A stretch of 64,000 bases of DNA, taken from contig NZ_CP109450.1 of assembly GCF_041438865.1 (NCBI RefSeq), positions 7,061,501 through 7,125,500 on the forward strand, in the 5' to 3' direction. The notes below the pieces were generated by a model. It did not search any database and was not told the origin of the DNA. It saw nothing but the letters and a program-made list of their open reading frames with translations. Positions within the stretch are counted from its first letter, which is position 1; every line of letters begins with the position of its first letter. The translations under genes and the position numbers were made by a program. This DNA comes from Streptomyces sp. NBC_01471. Its GTDB lineage: Bacteria > Actinomycetota > Actinomycetes > Streptomycetales > Streptomycetaceae. Below are positions 42,061-51,542 of this stretch, in pieces.

Positions 42061-42719
42061 CCGGTCGGCAGACACTCACCCGCTGGGGCCGACCGAACCG
42101 CCAAGCATGTCAACTGTGACACAAGTCACGGCAGTTCCCGCGACGTGCACCAGCCTGCCCGTTGCGCCGTTTGCGGGCAAAGCGCCCCCGCCGGGCCGCA
42201 AAGCCCCTCCCAGGCGGTAAATGGACACGCAGCGCAGTCGTACAACCGAAATCCTCACGCACCGCAGTCGGGCAATTACTTGCGCAACGTTTGCATTATT
42301 CCCATAAGCCCGTGCACAAGGAATGGATGTGACGGTTCCGGATCGAGAAGAAGGCTCGCCAACCTTTTATTGACTCCAAAACTCTTCTGAGCTGCGGGAT
42401 TGCTGCGCGTGGGTCAAAAACAGCTTGCTATGCAGCACGGATGCATCGTCCGAGCGAGCCGGATTCAGCCATGAATCGGAAAGGAGCGAAAGCAATCTGG
42501 TCCGAAGTGGACCCGAACACTCGCCCGTTGCATGCGGGACGCCGTCCCAAAATGGGAAAATTTTCCGAGGCAGAGGAAACGGTCGTGAAGTGGTCCACCA
42601 CGCAGCTAATGTGTGGAATGACAGCGCGCAGCGGAGTGATGGCACGCTGTGCGCAGGTGGTCTCGGGCTCCACCCCGAGACCACCCGGCAGGCCATCGTC
42701 AACCTAGAAAGGTCCAACT
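42061..42719. other. Gene-free interval with low-GC segment
   Basis: I find no supportable gene in this ~660-base stretch. GC drops clearly between about 42220 and 42620, with frames on both strands lacking codon bias or ribosome sites. It precedes the small membrane-protein gene at 42720 and may hold its promoter or be foreign DNA next to the IS5 remnant. Confidence 0.5.
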
Positions 42720-43028
42720 GTGACCATGGAAACCAACCGGGAGCAGGCTAATGTTCCCCCGGTCGTCCCTTCGGGGATTATCCCTGCCTCTGAGGGCCTC
42801 AAACCCCGCGGCGCGAATCTGTATGAGCTGCGTATCTGCGCCAGCCTCTTCTTCGTGCTCTTGATCACCCTGGTGGGCATCGCCGTGTTCCCGACAGTGT
42901 GGCCGGGCCGGGAGCAGCTGCCCGTTGTGTGGCCGCTGGTCGGTCCATTCCTCCTGCCCCTGATCGGCCTTCTGTTCGCGATGTCGAAGTGCAGCTACCT
43001 GCGGTACGTCCGCGTGCGCCAGGTCTGA
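42720..43028 (+). CDS. Small membrane protein
   Basis: The protein has 102 residues from a GTG nine bases after AAAGG (ATG at 42726 also possible). Two hydrophobic segments (LFFVLLITLVGIAVFPTVW and VWPLVGPFLLPLIGLLFAM) follow a Pro-rich N terminus. No family is recognised. A strong terminator follows. Confidence 0.6.
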   Translation: MTMETNREQANVPPVVPSGIIPASEGLKPRGANLYELRICASLFFVLLITLVGIAVFPTVWPGREQLPVVWPLVGPFLLPLIGLLFAMSKCSYLRYVRVRQV

Positions 43029-43039
43029 CCTCCAGCACT

Positions 43040-43068
43040 GTGGGGGGCGCCGCGCGGCGGCCCCCCAC
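43040..43068 (+). terminator. GC-rich hairpin terminator
   Basis: GTGGGGGGC and GCCCCCCAC form a 9-bp stem 12 bases after the small membrane-protein stop codon. Confidence 0.7.
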
Positions 43069-43136
43069 GGATCACTGCCTGCCGTCTGCCCGCCCGTGCT
43101 CGGACGTGCGGAAGGGCGGGGTGAAGGGATGCAGTG

Positions 43137-44126
43137 ATGTCTGACGCCTCACGCGAGGCCAGCTGCGGTTTCTGCGGAAGGGCCATCGTCCAGCGTTCCG
43201 GTGGCGGACGGCCGCGTGATTACTGCCACGGAGTCTGCCGCCGCCGTGCGCAGCGTAAACGGGACCGTGAACTCCTGGGCGCCGTTCCTCGGTTCACCCA
43301 CCGCCTCATCGCAGCGGAACTCGCCTTTCGAGCAGATGAGTTGGTGATGGCGTGTTTCGGCGATGTTCCCCTCGGCGGGGTCCTGGAGCTGGCGGCCAGG
43401 GTCGTGGACGACGCCGAGTGTGCGGCTGCGGCCGCCGTGGTCGAGGAGCGCTCGACAGGCCGAAGCTGGGCCGAGATCGGCGTAGCGGCCAGGATCAGCG
43501 AGGGGCAAGCCAGGGCGCGCTGGGGCGGTGCACGTTCCGCTCAGCGGCTGTCTGCCCGTGTACCGGCTCCATGGGCAGGCCGACCGTGCGGCACTCCGGG
43601 CGGCTCCGGGAAGGCGACTGGTCTTGACCGGCGTGCGAGGCGGGCCGCAGTCGCACTCGGCCGGGCGCTGCGTACGTTGCACGAACATTCGCAAGTCGGC
43701 CTCGACGCCCTCGCCGTCGACGCCGGAATGCCGGTCTTCGCCGTGCGCCGGGTAATGGAGGGCCAGTTCGTGGTCTCGTGGGCCGCCACCTACACCCTGG
43801 CTCACCTGCTGGGCGGGCAGCCCGGAGACCTTCGCCTGCTGTGGGAGTCCGCGTCGAAGTCCGTGCCCCGCCGGCCCGATCCGCCACGCCTTGGCCGGCA
43901 CCTCGCCGCGGGACTGCGCGGTGCCCGGCTCGCCGCCGGCTACCCAGCGGCCGCGGCCTTGTGCATCCCCGCGTTCACCGAGGAAGAAGCCGAGGCCGTC
44001 TTCGACGGACGCCTCGTACCGGAATGGAGTGTGCTGTGCGACGTACTGCATCGGCTGGGCGCCGATCCGGAGCCCTTCAAGAGCCTGTGGGCGGCCCACC
44101 GGGCATCGCGAAACCGGCGGCCCTGA
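43137..44126 (+). CDS. Regulator-like protein with N-terminal zinc-finger motif
   Basis: The protein has 329 residues with GAAGGGAT before the ATG. The N terminus (SCGFCGRAIVQRS, then RDYCHGVCRRRAQ) is a zinc-binding motif common to putative actinomycete regulators. The middle and C-terminal parts contain helix-turn-helix-like segments (STGRSWAEIGVAARISEG, and VGLDALAVDAGMPVFAVRRV). It probably binds DNA. A sigma-like gene follows after 2 bases. Confidence 0.65.
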   Translation: MSDASREASCGFCGRAIVQRSGGGRPRDYCHGVCRRRAQRKRDRELLGAVPRFTHRLIAAELAFRADELVMACFGDVPLGGVLELAARVVDDAECAAAAAVVEERSTGRSWAEIGVAARISEGQARARWGGARSAQRLSARVPAPWAGRPCGTPGGSGKATGLDRRARRAAVALGRALRTLHEHSQVGLDALAVDAGMPVFAVRRVMEGQFVVSWAATYTLAHLLGGQPGDLRLLWESASKSVPRRPDPPRLGRHLAAGLRGARLAAGYPAAAALCIPAFTEEEAEAVFDGRLVPEWSVLCDVLHRLGADPEPFKSLWAAHRASRNRRP

Positions 44127-44128
44127 AC

Positions 44129-44698
44129 GTGAGCCGTAACCGAACGAGCCGCCATCCACCACGACTCTCGGGCGGGCGCATGCCGGCCGCCTTCTGCCTC
44201 GAATACTCCGCCTTCCGCGACCTCCATCTCGACTGGTACCTGCGCTACGCCTACGTACGCACGGGCGAGTGGACGCGGGCGGCCCACTGTGTCGAGGCCG
44301 CCCTCGACGATCTCAGCGCGGGCTGGGCGACGGCTCTGCGCAGCGCCTGCCCCGCAGCCCGCGCCTGGCAGATGCTGCGTGACCAGGCGGGTGAGCAAAC
44401 CACCTGCGCCGAGGGGCACAGCTGGAGCATCCACTGCCTGCTCCACGACGCCCAGGCCGACACGGTCCTGCTGCACCACCGCCTCGGGCTCTCCATCAAG
44501 CAGACTGCCGGCCTGATGGGCGTCGACGAGCACGCGGTGCGTGCACTGCTGCGCAGCGCCGAGCGAGCCCTCGACGCATTGCCCCTATGCGTCGCCGCGC
44601 GCCTGCACGCTCCCCGGAGCACGGCAGCGCACGACGCTTCACCGTGTGCGCCGGGGAGCACTCCGTACGGATCGAAATCGTTAACTTGGCCCCGCTGA
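44129..44698 (+). CDS. Sigma-70 region 4-like protein
   Basis: From the GTG at 44129 the protein has 189 residues (172 if the ATG at 44180 is used). The C-terminal half resembles a sigma region 4 helix-turn-helix (DTVLLHHRLGLSIKQTAGLM, then VDEHAVRALLRSAERALDAL). The N-terminal half lacks a clear region 2. It may be an atypical sigma factor or regulator. It is transcriptionally linked to the preceding zinc-finger protein. Confidence 0.65.
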   Translation: MSRNRTSRHPPRLSGGRMPAAFCLEYSAFRDLHLDWYLRYAYVRTGEWTRAAHCVEAALDDLSAGWATALRSACPAARAWQMLRDQAGEQTTCAEGHSWSIHCLLHDAQADTVLLHHRLGLSIKQTAGLMGVDEHAVRALLRSAERALDALPLCVAARLHAPRSTAAHDASPCAPGSTPYGSKSLTWPR

Positions 44699-44722
44699 GC
44701 CCCTTTTAGGGACTAGCGGGCC
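44688..44722 (+). terminator. Hairpin terminator overlapping the stop codon
   Basis: GGCCCCGCT and AGCGGGCC form a stem with one bulged base across the stop codon of the sigma-like gene, with TTTT in the loop region. Confidence 0.5.
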
Positions 44723-44797
44723 TGCTGCGGCACTCCTACGATGGATCTCTTTAGCCGAGGACACAGCCCTGGACCAAGGGCTGCGAGGAGTTGACGC

Positions 44798-45628
44798 ATG
44801 GCCTACGGGGAGAAACCCCAATCTCGCCGCCCCATCGACACGACCACCCCCAGTGTCGCACGCATGTACGAGTACCTCTTAGGAGGCAGTCAGCACTACG
44901 AGGTCGACCGGAACGCCTGTGTCGATCTCCTCAAGATCGCGCCCAGTACGCAGCAACTGGCCCGCAGCAATCGCGACTTCCTCCGCAGGGTGGTCCGCGT
45001 CCTTGCCCGGGACATGAACATCCGGCAGTTCCTCGACCACGGCTCGGGACTGCCCACCCTGGACAACGTCCACGAAGTCGTCCAGCGCATCACGCCCGAC
45101 GCCAAGGTCGCCTACGTCGACAACGACCCCATGGTCCTCGCCCACGGCCGCACCCAACTGCACGAGAACAACAACGTCATGGTCATCGACCAGGACATGC
45201 GCGAGACACAGAAGATCCGCGCCGCCACCGACGACTTCCTCGACTGGACACAGCCGATCGCGGCTCTTTTCGTATCCGTCCTGCACTGCCTCGACGACAC
45301 CGACGACGAGCAAGACCCCGCAGCCCTGATAAAGCGTGTAGCGGCCGAACTGCCCTCCGGCAGCTATATGGTCATCTGCCAGCTCGTCAGCGACGACACC
45401 GCCGTGAGGAACAGAGTCACCCAGCTCATGGCCGAGGCCACCCACAACAGCTGGGGCCGGGTGCGAGAACGGCACGAGGTCCGCCAGTACTTCGACGGCA
45501 TGACCATCATCAACCCGCCCGGCCTCGTCGACGTCATCGACTGGCAACCCGACAATCCGCCACCGCCAACGCACCTACGCCCCACTGACTGGGTCGAGTG
45601 GGGCGGCGTCGCCAAGATCGAGGCATGA
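44798..45628 (+). CDS. DUF574-family SAM-dependent methyltransferase
   Basis: The protein has 276 residues. It has the typical N terminus (TTPSVARMYEYLLGGSQHY), the SAM-binding region FLDHGSGLPTLDNVHEV, YVDNDPMVLAHG, and a C-terminal GLVDVIDWQPD. The family is expanded in Streptomyces and often sits next to XRE/DUF397 regulators, as here. Substrates are not known. Confidence 0.85.
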   Translation: MAYGEKPQSRRPIDTTTPSVARMYEYLLGGSQHYEVDRNACVDLLKIAPSTQQLARSNRDFLRRVVRVLARDMNIRQFLDHGSGLPTLDNVHEVVQRITPDAKVAYVDNDPMVLAHGRTQLHENNNVMVIDQDMRETQKIRAATDDFLDWTQPIAALFVSVLHCLDDTDDEQDPAALIKRVAAELPSGSYMVICQLVSDDTAVRNRVTQLMAEATHNSWGRVRERHEVRQYFDGMTIINPPGLVDVIDWQPDNPPPPTHLRPTDWVEWGGVAKIEA

Positions 45629-45654
45629 GCTGCCCGTTCCCGGCCACCAGTGCC

Positions 45655-45699
45655 GGAGCGGTGACACCCGACCACGAGACGGTCAGGCGTCACCGCTCC
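45655..45699. terminator. Bidirectional hairpin between convergent genes
   Basis: GGAGCGGTGAC and GTCACCGCTCC form a perfect 11-bp stem with a 23-base loop between the DUF574 gene and the convergent XRE gene; the right arm overlaps the XRE stop. Confidence 0.65.
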
Positions 45700-46610
45700 A
45701 GGACGGCCCGCTCAGCCCAGTGCTCCGCAGCGCGTCGTATGGCCTCGATGCTGCCATCGAGTGACATGGCGTTGTCACGGGCATCGGTCAGCACCTTGCG
45801 GTAGTTGTCCAGCGAACGCTGCTTCGTCGCGTAGGTCGCGCCCTCGATGTTCTCCAGGTAGGCGAGGTCACCCGGCACACCGTCCGGGAACTGGAGATAG
45901 GTGATGGCCATCGGCGGAGACACCGCGTCCTTGCTGATGATCCGCACGTTCACCTTCGGCTTCTCGGCAGCGGCGAGGAGATGCTCCATCTGCTCGCGCA
46001 TGACGTCTGCGGTCCCCCGCCTGCGCTCCAGAACGGTTTCATCCAGCACAACAGTGATCCGGGGAAGGTCCTGATCGAGGATCATCTGCCGGCCCATCCG
46101 CAGCGCAACGATCCGCGCGATCTCCGCGAGCGAGACAGGGTTGGCCTCCATCATCCGGATCAACGCCTCGGCGTAGCGCTCGGTCTGCAGGAGCCCGGGA
46201 ATCACCTGGTTCTCGAAGATCGTGATCATCGCGGCGCGCCCCTCCATGCGGATCAAGCGCTTGAGGAAGCTGGGCGTCACATCGGCGAACCGCTCGTACC
46301 ACTCCGAGTTCGCCGCATGGGCCAGGAGCTGTTCGAGGAGGGCCAGATCCTGCCGGGACAGGCCGTAGAAGACGGCAAGGTCGTACACGTCCCGCGGCTT
46401 GGCGGGACTCTCCCCCCGCTCCAGCCGGCTCATCTTGGATGTCGAACCTCTGATGGCCCGGGCCGCAGCCCCAAGGGTGTATCCCCGGCTCTCCCGATGC
46501 CGCCGAAGCTCTTCACCCAGGAGCTGATCAGCAGGGCGCTCGCCACTCGCCGACGAGAGAGCAACAACCGACGAATCAGAATCCGACTGCCATTGCCGGG
46601 CGACGGACAT
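45690..46610 (-). CDS. XRE-family regulator with DUF5753 domain
   Basis: The protein has 306 residues. The HTH spans LRRHRESRGYTLGAAARAIR and TSKMSRLERGE; the DUF5753 part contains NQVIPGLLQTERYAEALIRM and AITYLQFPDGVPGDLAYLE. It follows a DUF397 gene by 99 bases, the reverse order of the 32-33 kb pair. It is probably a developmental or metabolic switch. Confidence 0.85.
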   Translation of the reverse strand: MSVARQWQSDSDSSVVALSSASGERPADQLLGEELRRHRESRGYTLGAAARAIRGSTSKMSRLERGESPAKPRDVYDLAVFYGLSRQDLALLEQLLAHAANSEWYERFADVTPSFLKRLIRMEGRAAMITIFENQVIPGLLQTERYAEALIRMMEANPVSLAEIARIVALRMGRQMILDQDLPRITVVLDETVLERRRGTADVMREQMEHLLAAAEKPKVNVRIISKDAVSPPMAITYLQFPDGVPGDLAYLENIEGATYATKQRSLDNYRKVLTDARDNAMSLDGSIEAIRRAAEHWAERAVLER

Positions 46611-46709
46611 GTGAACTCCGAACAGTACTGGGACAGTAGTCGCCCCAGAATGCCCGCGCACATGCCCGCCGCACAATCTATGGCCAACGCACGACGCTCC
46701 GTTTACGCG

Positions 46710-46940
46710 TCACGCGACGAAGTGGTCGAACTCCTTTCCCTTCGCGCCGTGGATAAACGCGGCCAGCTCCGCCTTGGTGAAGACGAGAGCGGGCCCCTCG
46801 GGGAACCTGGAGTTCCGCACGGCCACACCTTCCTCCGGGAGGGAAGCCACTTCGACGCAGTTCCCGTTGTTGAGACTGGCCCGCGCCTTCTGCCAGGAGA
46901 GTCCGGGAATCTGGTCCGCCTGCACACCGTTCGCGATCAT
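46710..46940 (-). CDS. DUF397 small protein
   Basis: A 76-residue protein with the DUF397 core (SLNNGNCVEVASL, VAVRNSRFPEGPALVFTK, AFIHGAKGKEFDHF). It lies upstream of its probable partner XRE gene. An ATG at 46940 is used. Confidence 0.85.
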   Translation of the reverse strand: MIANGVQADQIPGLSWQKARASLNNGNCVEVASLPEEGVAVRNSRFPEGPALVFTKAELAAFIHGAKGKEFDHFVA

Positions 46941-47204
46941 GTTCGCTCGATCTCCTGTCGTCGCCGTTCCGTCATGCCGGACTGGCAGTTCCCATATGGG
47001 AATGCGCAGTTACTGCCGCGCAAAATGCTAGCCACGGGAACCCGACAGGGCATGTCCCCGAAAGAGTGCAGTTCAGGGCTTCTTTTCTTATGAATGTTCT
47101 AATCTGCATGGCGTGTGACGCCCATTCGGCACCGCCGCTCGCACCGGCGGAACAGCACCATGCTGGTTTTCACCTGCGGACAGGGCGCCGCCGCCCCCAG
47201 CTTC

Positions 47205-47365
47205 TGTCGTTTGGACCACCGGGCAGGCCAGAGGGAACCCCGCAATATGGAGTCCGGCCATGTAGACGGTCGCGGTCTTCTCGTAACGGGTGGAACTCCC
47301 CCGCCACTGGTTCAGGTTGTTGATGCAGCGTTCCGCGCCCACTGCGCGTCAGTCAACGGCACACA
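47205..47365 (-). pseudogene. Internally deleted IS5-family transposase remnant
   Basis: A C-terminal transposase signature (ERCINNLNQWRG, then YEKTATVYMAGLHIAGF) is preceded after a frame change by an N-terminal signature (LTDAQWA). The whole middle of the gene is missing, so this is a deletion derivative. The rest of 46941-47483 contains nothing else I can support. Confidence 0.65.
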
Positions 47366-47483
47366 CCTGGACCAGCGCCCTACTGATCCAGACGAAATGG
47401 TCTAGGCCCAGGTAGGGCCGCCCGGAATCAAGGTGCCTGCCCGCGACCCGGTGGAGGGGCCCGGCCGGCCCGCATGGCCCGGG

Positions 47484-48815
47484 TCAGCCGAGGAATTGCT
47501 GGTAGAGCAGTGTGGCGTTGAGGGCGGTGATGGTGGCGGTGGCTGCCCACATGCCTTTGGTGAGCCAGGCCGGGTTGGCGAATCGTCCCATGACGTTGCT
47601 GTCGCCTGTGATGAGTACGAGCGGGACGAGGGCGAAGGGGATGCCGAGGCTGAGGACGACCTGGCTCAGTACGAGTACGGCGGTGGGGTCGGCGCCGGCC
47701 AGCAGAACGGCCAGGGCGGGGACCATGGTGATCCCACGCCGGGCGAAGAGCGGCAGGCGGAGGCCGAGGAAGCCGGACATGATGACTTGCCCGGCGTAGG
47801 TGCCGACGCTGGAGGAGGAGATGCCTGCGGCGACGAGCGCGACCGCGAAGGCGAGTGCGGCGCCGCCGCCGACCAGCGTTGACAGCTCGGCGTGCGCCTG
47901 GGCGATCGTGGTGACCTCGTGGCTGAGGGTGCCGTGGAAGAGCTTCGCGGCGATGAGGAGCATGACGAGGTTGACGGCGCCGGCGGCGCCGAGTGCGATG
48001 ACGATGTCGCAGCGTTCGTAGCGCAACGCGGTGCAGTGTTCCGCCGCTGTGTTGCCTTGGGTGCGCTGGGTTGTCAGGGCGGAGTGGAGATAGACGATGT
48101 GCGGCATGACGGTGGCGCCGACGATTCCGGCGGCGAGATATACGGTGCCGTGGCCGCTGAGGTCGGGGACCAGGCCGCCCACTGTGGCGCGCGTGTCCGG
48201 GCCGATCCGGAACAGTTCGTAGGCGAAGCCCGCGCAGACGATGACGAAGAGGAAGGCGATGGCGCGTTCGAAGGGGCGGTAGCCGCGTGTCTGGAGCCCG
48301 AGAACGAGGAAGGCGGCCGCTGCGGTGATGAGTCCGGCGGTGAAGAGCGGGACGCCGAACAGCAGGTTGAGACCGATGGCCGCGCCGATGAACTCGGCAA
48401 GATCGGTGGCCATCGCCACGAGTTCAGCCTGCGCCCACATGCACCACAGCACGGGCCGGGGATACCGCTCGCGGCACAGCTCCGGCAGGGTGCGCCCGGT
48501 GACGATGCCCACTTTCGCGGACAGGTACTGGATGGGCATGGCCAGGATGCTGGCCGCGAGCACCACCCACACCAGCTGATATCCGGTGTGCGCACCCGCG
48601 TAGATGTTGGTGGCGAAGTTCCCGGGATCGACGTAGGCGATGGCGGCCACGAACGCCGGGCCGAACATCGACCATGCGGCCCGCAGTCGGCCCGGTCGCC
48701 GCGCACCCGTCCCAGTCCCCGCCGGCCCGACGGGAGCGGTTTGCGGGAGCCGGTCTGCCGCGGACACCGCAGGCGGCGGCGCGGTGCTCTTCTTCGTCAC
48801 GACGGGTCCGGCCAT
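47484..48815 (-). CDS. mntH: Nramp-family divalent metal transporter
   Basis: A 443-residue integral membrane protein with about eleven hydrophobic helices. It has the metal-site motifs of Nramp: AYVDPGNFATN in TM1 and GATVMPHIVYLHS in TM6. Nramp proteins import Mn(II) or Fe(II) with protons. The N-terminal ~45 residues are Pro/Ala-rich. It is preceded by a coupled small membrane-protein gene. No metal riboswitch is recognisable upstream. Confidence 0.85.
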   Translation of the reverse strand: MAGPVVTKKSTAPPPAVSAADRLPQTAPVGPAGTGTGARRPGRLRAAWSMFGPAFVAAIAYVDPGNFATNIYAGAHTGYQLVWVVLAASILAMPIQYLSAKVGIVTGRTLPELCRERYPRPVLWCMWAQAELVAMATDLAEFIGAAIGLNLLFGVPLFTAGLITAAAAFLVLGLQTRGYRPFERAIAFLFVIVCAGFAYELFRIGPDTRATVGGLVPDLSGHGTVYLAAGIVGATVMPHIVYLHSALTTQRTQGNTAAEHCTALRYERCDIVIALGAAGAVNLVMLLIAAKLFHGTLSHEVTTIAQAHAELSTLVGGGAALAFAVALVAAGISSSSVGTYAGQVIMSGFLGLRLPLFARRGITMVPALAVLLAGADPTAVLVLSQVVLSLGIPFALVPLVLITGDSNVMGRFANPAWLTKGMWAATATITALNATLLYQQFLG

Positions 48816-48817
48816 GA

Positions 48818-49045
48818 TCAGCCGACCGCGGTGATCAGGAACGCCAGAGCCCCGGCCGCAAGGACGCACACCGATGCGGTGCGCAGCGGGGGTGCCACCC
48901 TGCGCCATATCTGAACGCGGCGTCGGCAGCCGGAGGGCAGGAGCGCGAGGCTCACGCGTTTGTATGCCTCCAGGTACACGGTCATGGCGGTGCCACCGAG
49001 CAGTCCCAGCTGCATCAGGGTGATCGTCCACTGCGTTGCCTGCAC
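48818..49045 (-). CDS. Small two-helix membrane protein upstream of the Nramp gene
   Basis: The protein has about 75 residues from a GTG preceded by TTGGAGC. Hydrophobic segments WTITLMQLGLLGGTAMTVYL and TASVCVLAAGALAFLITAV flank a basic loop. It ends two bases before the Nramp start, so it is probably co-transcribed and may be an accessory subunit. Confidence 0.55.
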   Translation of the reverse strand: MQATQWTITLMQLGLLGGTAMTVYLEAYKRVSLALLPSGCRRRVQIWRRVAPPLRTASVCVLAAGALAFLITAVG

Positions 49046-49254
49046 CGTTGCTCCAACCGACGTTCTGGTGGGACCTGCTCCTGCAACAGACCTTTTTGCA
49101 GGTCTGGTTGAGGTGGTGACCCGCGCACCGTGCATACGCAGGAGATGGGGTGATGCGTCGACACGGTGCGCGTCGCGTCAGTACTCGGCAGTGCCTAGGG
49201 CGATCTCGCGGATCGGCGAGCGACGCGCGGTCGCGACCCGGTCGTGAAGGGTTC

Positions 49255-50415
49255 TCACCGAGTCGGCGTGTGGTCCGATTCGTTATCGGCTGCGCCCGCA
49301 GCGGCGCCAGTTGCCTGGCTGTTCCTGCGGGTAATCGCGGCGGCGCCCGCCACGGTGGCCGCGGCCAGCGTCGCACCGCCGACGACCATGCCGGCCTTCT
49401 GGGTGTTCTGGGTGCCGCCCCCACCGGTCGCCATGCCGCCGACCGGGGTGCGGCCGGTGTCGTTCGCACCGCTGGTGTGGATGGAGCCGTTGACTCCGGC
49501 GGGGAAGAAGCCTCCGGAGGTGGCCTTCTTCGGTGTGAGGTAGACGATGTTGAGCACCTGCTCGGTGGTGCGCCCGAAGGCCAGACCGTTGTTGTCGGCG
49601 GGCACGATGTTCGCCTTGCCGTTCTTCACGATGCCCTGGTCGTCGTCGCTCGGCCCGTCGAGGCTGTCGCGCGCATCCGAGATCTTGCCTGCCTGGTCCG
49701 CGAGGTCGCGCTCGTACAGCGCCGTCCGGATGTTCGCGGCGTGGTACGCCTCCACGGCGAGGATCCCGGCGGCGGCACCGAGGTAGGTCTTGTTGCTGAT
49801 GAGCGGGGCGGCACCTTTGTACGCGGTGACACCGACGTCCTCGAAGATGAACGCCGCCAGCAGGAAGTTGTTGTCGTTGGCGTACGGGTCGAACGTCTGG
49901 TTGGGACCGATGAGTCCCGCGGCCCGCGCGGCAGCGGTGAAGCTGCTCTGGATGTCGATCTTCGGCTGTGCGACGGCGGCCGAGCCGAGTGCGCCGCGCA
50001 GGAACGCGACGTGTTCCCGCTCGTCGCGGGCTATCTCCTCGGCGTACTGGCGTACCGATTGGGAGCGGAACTTGACCTGGCGTCCGCCGGTGACGCTGCC
50101 CCGGTCGCCCTTGCCGGTCGTCAGGGCGTCGGGGAGGCCGTATCCGTTGACCGCGTAGGAGTAGAACTGGCCTTCCAGGTACTCCAGGTTGAGCGCGAAG
50201 TTGAGAATCGCGGCATCGCTGATCGCACCGGAGTCACCGCCGCTCGGGCCGTCGGACACGGCTGTGGCGGAGGCCGGCGCGGCGGACGCGCCCACGAGGC
50301 CGGCGCCGACCACGCCGAGCCCGGCCGCACCGGCGCCCCTCATGAAGCGGCGGCGGTCAACGCCGTTCTCGGCACTGCGGGTGATCAGTTCACGCACATA
50401 TTGTTTCCCGAACAC
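49255..50415 (-). CDS. Tat-exported ferritin-like domain protein
   Basis: The protein has 386 residues from a GTG with GGAAGGG upstream. The N terminus has a twin-arginine signal (DRRRFMRGAGAAGLGVVGAG, then ASA). The helical domain has ferritin-like metal ligands: FALNLEYLEGQFYSYA, ARDEREHVAFLRGAL, FEDVGVTAYKG, ILAVEAYHAANI. This matches the desiccation-related (PCC13-62-like) proteins. A hydrophobic, Gly-rich C-terminal segment may anchor it outside the membrane. It lies near an Mn/Fe transporter gene. Confidence 0.8.
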   Translation of the reverse strand: MFGKQYVRELITRSAENGVDRRRFMRGAGAAGLGVVGAGLVGASAAPASATAVSDGPSGGDSGAISDAAILNFALNLEYLEGQFYSYAVNGYGLPDALTTGKGDRGSVTGGRQVKFRSQSVRQYAEEIARDEREHVAFLRGALGSAAVAQPKIDIQSSFTAAARAAGLIGPNQTFDPYANDNNFLLAAFIFEDVGVTAYKGAAPLISNKTYLGAAAGILAVEAYHAANIRTALYERDLADQAGKISDARDSLDGPSDDDQGIVKNGKANIVPADNNGLAFGRTTEQVLNIVYLTPKKATSGGFFPAGVNGSIHTSGANDTGRTPVGGMATGGGGTQNTQKAGMVVGGATLAAATVAGAAAITRRNSQATGAAAGAADNESDHTPTR

Positions 50416-50942
50416 AGTGGAACCCTTCCAGTCGATCACGCTTGGTGATGAGGGTGAGAGTCGGCAGATGCGGAGCACACGGACGGGTCGGTGCCTTCTC
50501 GGAGCGCGGCAGCCCACGCCGGGCCGGCCAGTGACCGGATGGGGCGGACGCCGCTGCCCCTGCCGTAGCGGGCCTGCGCCGAGCAGCGGAGCCGGTCCTA
50601 TACATCCCGCGCCGCAAGCACGACACGCGCAGTTAAGGGGCTTTTCCCTCGGTCAGCTCCGTACCGTCCCGCTCCTGGCCCCTACGGGCTGGCAGACGGG
50701 AAGAACCTCACGTAGTGGGGCCGCACCGCTGGCCCTGCGCGGGCGCGGACCGAAGAGCATGAGATCTGGACCGGCCCCGGAGGCGCCCGGCCGGCCCTCA
50801 CCGCCGTGGCAGAGCAAGAGCGCCGAAGCCCGCCTGCGCCTGAGCGCCAGTCAGCCTAAGAGACACGTACATAAGGCGCGTAAGTAATTAAGTCGGTCTA
50901 GCTTGAGTCGGGTTCCTTCCCTCGGATCGAAATGGATGTGCG
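50416..50942. other. Gene-free intergenic region
   Basis: No gene with coding character is visible in these 527 bases between the divergent ferritin-like and secreted-protein genes. A low-GC patch at about 50868-50900 (including TAAGTAATTAAGTCGG) is promoter-like for the gene at 50943. Confidence 0.5.
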
Positions 50943-51203
50943 ATGCGCAAGATCACCCGAGTCGCCGTTGTCGGTGCACTGGCTGCCCCGCTCCTCATGG
51001 CCGCCGCCGGTATGGCCTCAGCCGACGAGTCCTCCTACTGCCACGAGAAGACCTCGGCCAACAAGCACGGAGCCTGGACGGATAGCACCTGCACCCAGGC
51101 CCGCACCCACGACCGGTACGAGGACGGCCGCTACGGCAACGGGTACGGAAATGGATACGGGCGCCGCACCGGGCTGCTCGGCGGGCTGCTCGGCATTCTC
51201 TGA
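50943..51203 (+). CDS. Small secreted protein
   Basis: An 86-residue protein with a clear Sec signal (RKITRVAVVGALAAPLLMAA, cleavage near ASA-DE). The mature part is short, with two cysteines (YCHEK and STCTQ) and a Gly/Tyr/Asn-rich tail (YGNGYGNGYG) ending in a hydrophobic GLLGGLLGIL. It could be a structural or surface-active exported peptide. No family is named. Confidence 0.7.
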   Translation: MRKITRVAVVGALAAPLLMAAAGMASADESSYCHEKTSANKHGAWTDSTCTQARTHDRYEDGRYGNGYGNGYGRRTGLLGGLLGIL

Positions 51204-51208
51204 CCTAG

Positions 51209-51436
51209 CCGAGCATCGGCCGGCGGCGAACGGAAACGCTCGAAGCCGCCATAACCAACGATGCCCGCGCAGCCGTCAGCGAGGCCCAGCGTGGTGAAGC
51301 GGTCATCCCACCCGCCAGCACTACGCTGGACGATCTGGCAGCCCGACCCTCCTCCGGCGGGCTGCCAGAACATTGCCACGAGCCGGCCCTCGACACGGAA
51401 CACGTCCCCTGCAATCGCTGACGGGCCGCTGGGCAA
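51209..51436 (-). CDS. Possible small gene or gene fragment
   Basis: From a TTG at 51436, about 75 codons have good third-position GC (AIAGDVFRVEGRLVAMFW, then CQIVQRSAGGWDDRFTTLG and GIVGYGGFERF). The frame continues into the antisense of the secreted-protein gene, where coding character ends. It may be a remnant. Family not recognised. Confidence 0.35.
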
Positions 51437-51542
51437 ACGTGCCCCGGTCCCAGCCGCGCAACGCTGGTGACGTCACAACCCCTGGTCGACACACGTTCGG
51501 TCCACCCCGCGAAGCGCGCTTTCCGGGTGCGAGAGTGAACGG

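Noticed and set aside
47484..49254. Manganese riboswitch for the Nramp gene
   Set aside because: No conserved yybP-ykoY-type structure could be recognised upstream, and the gene is preceded by a coupled small gene.
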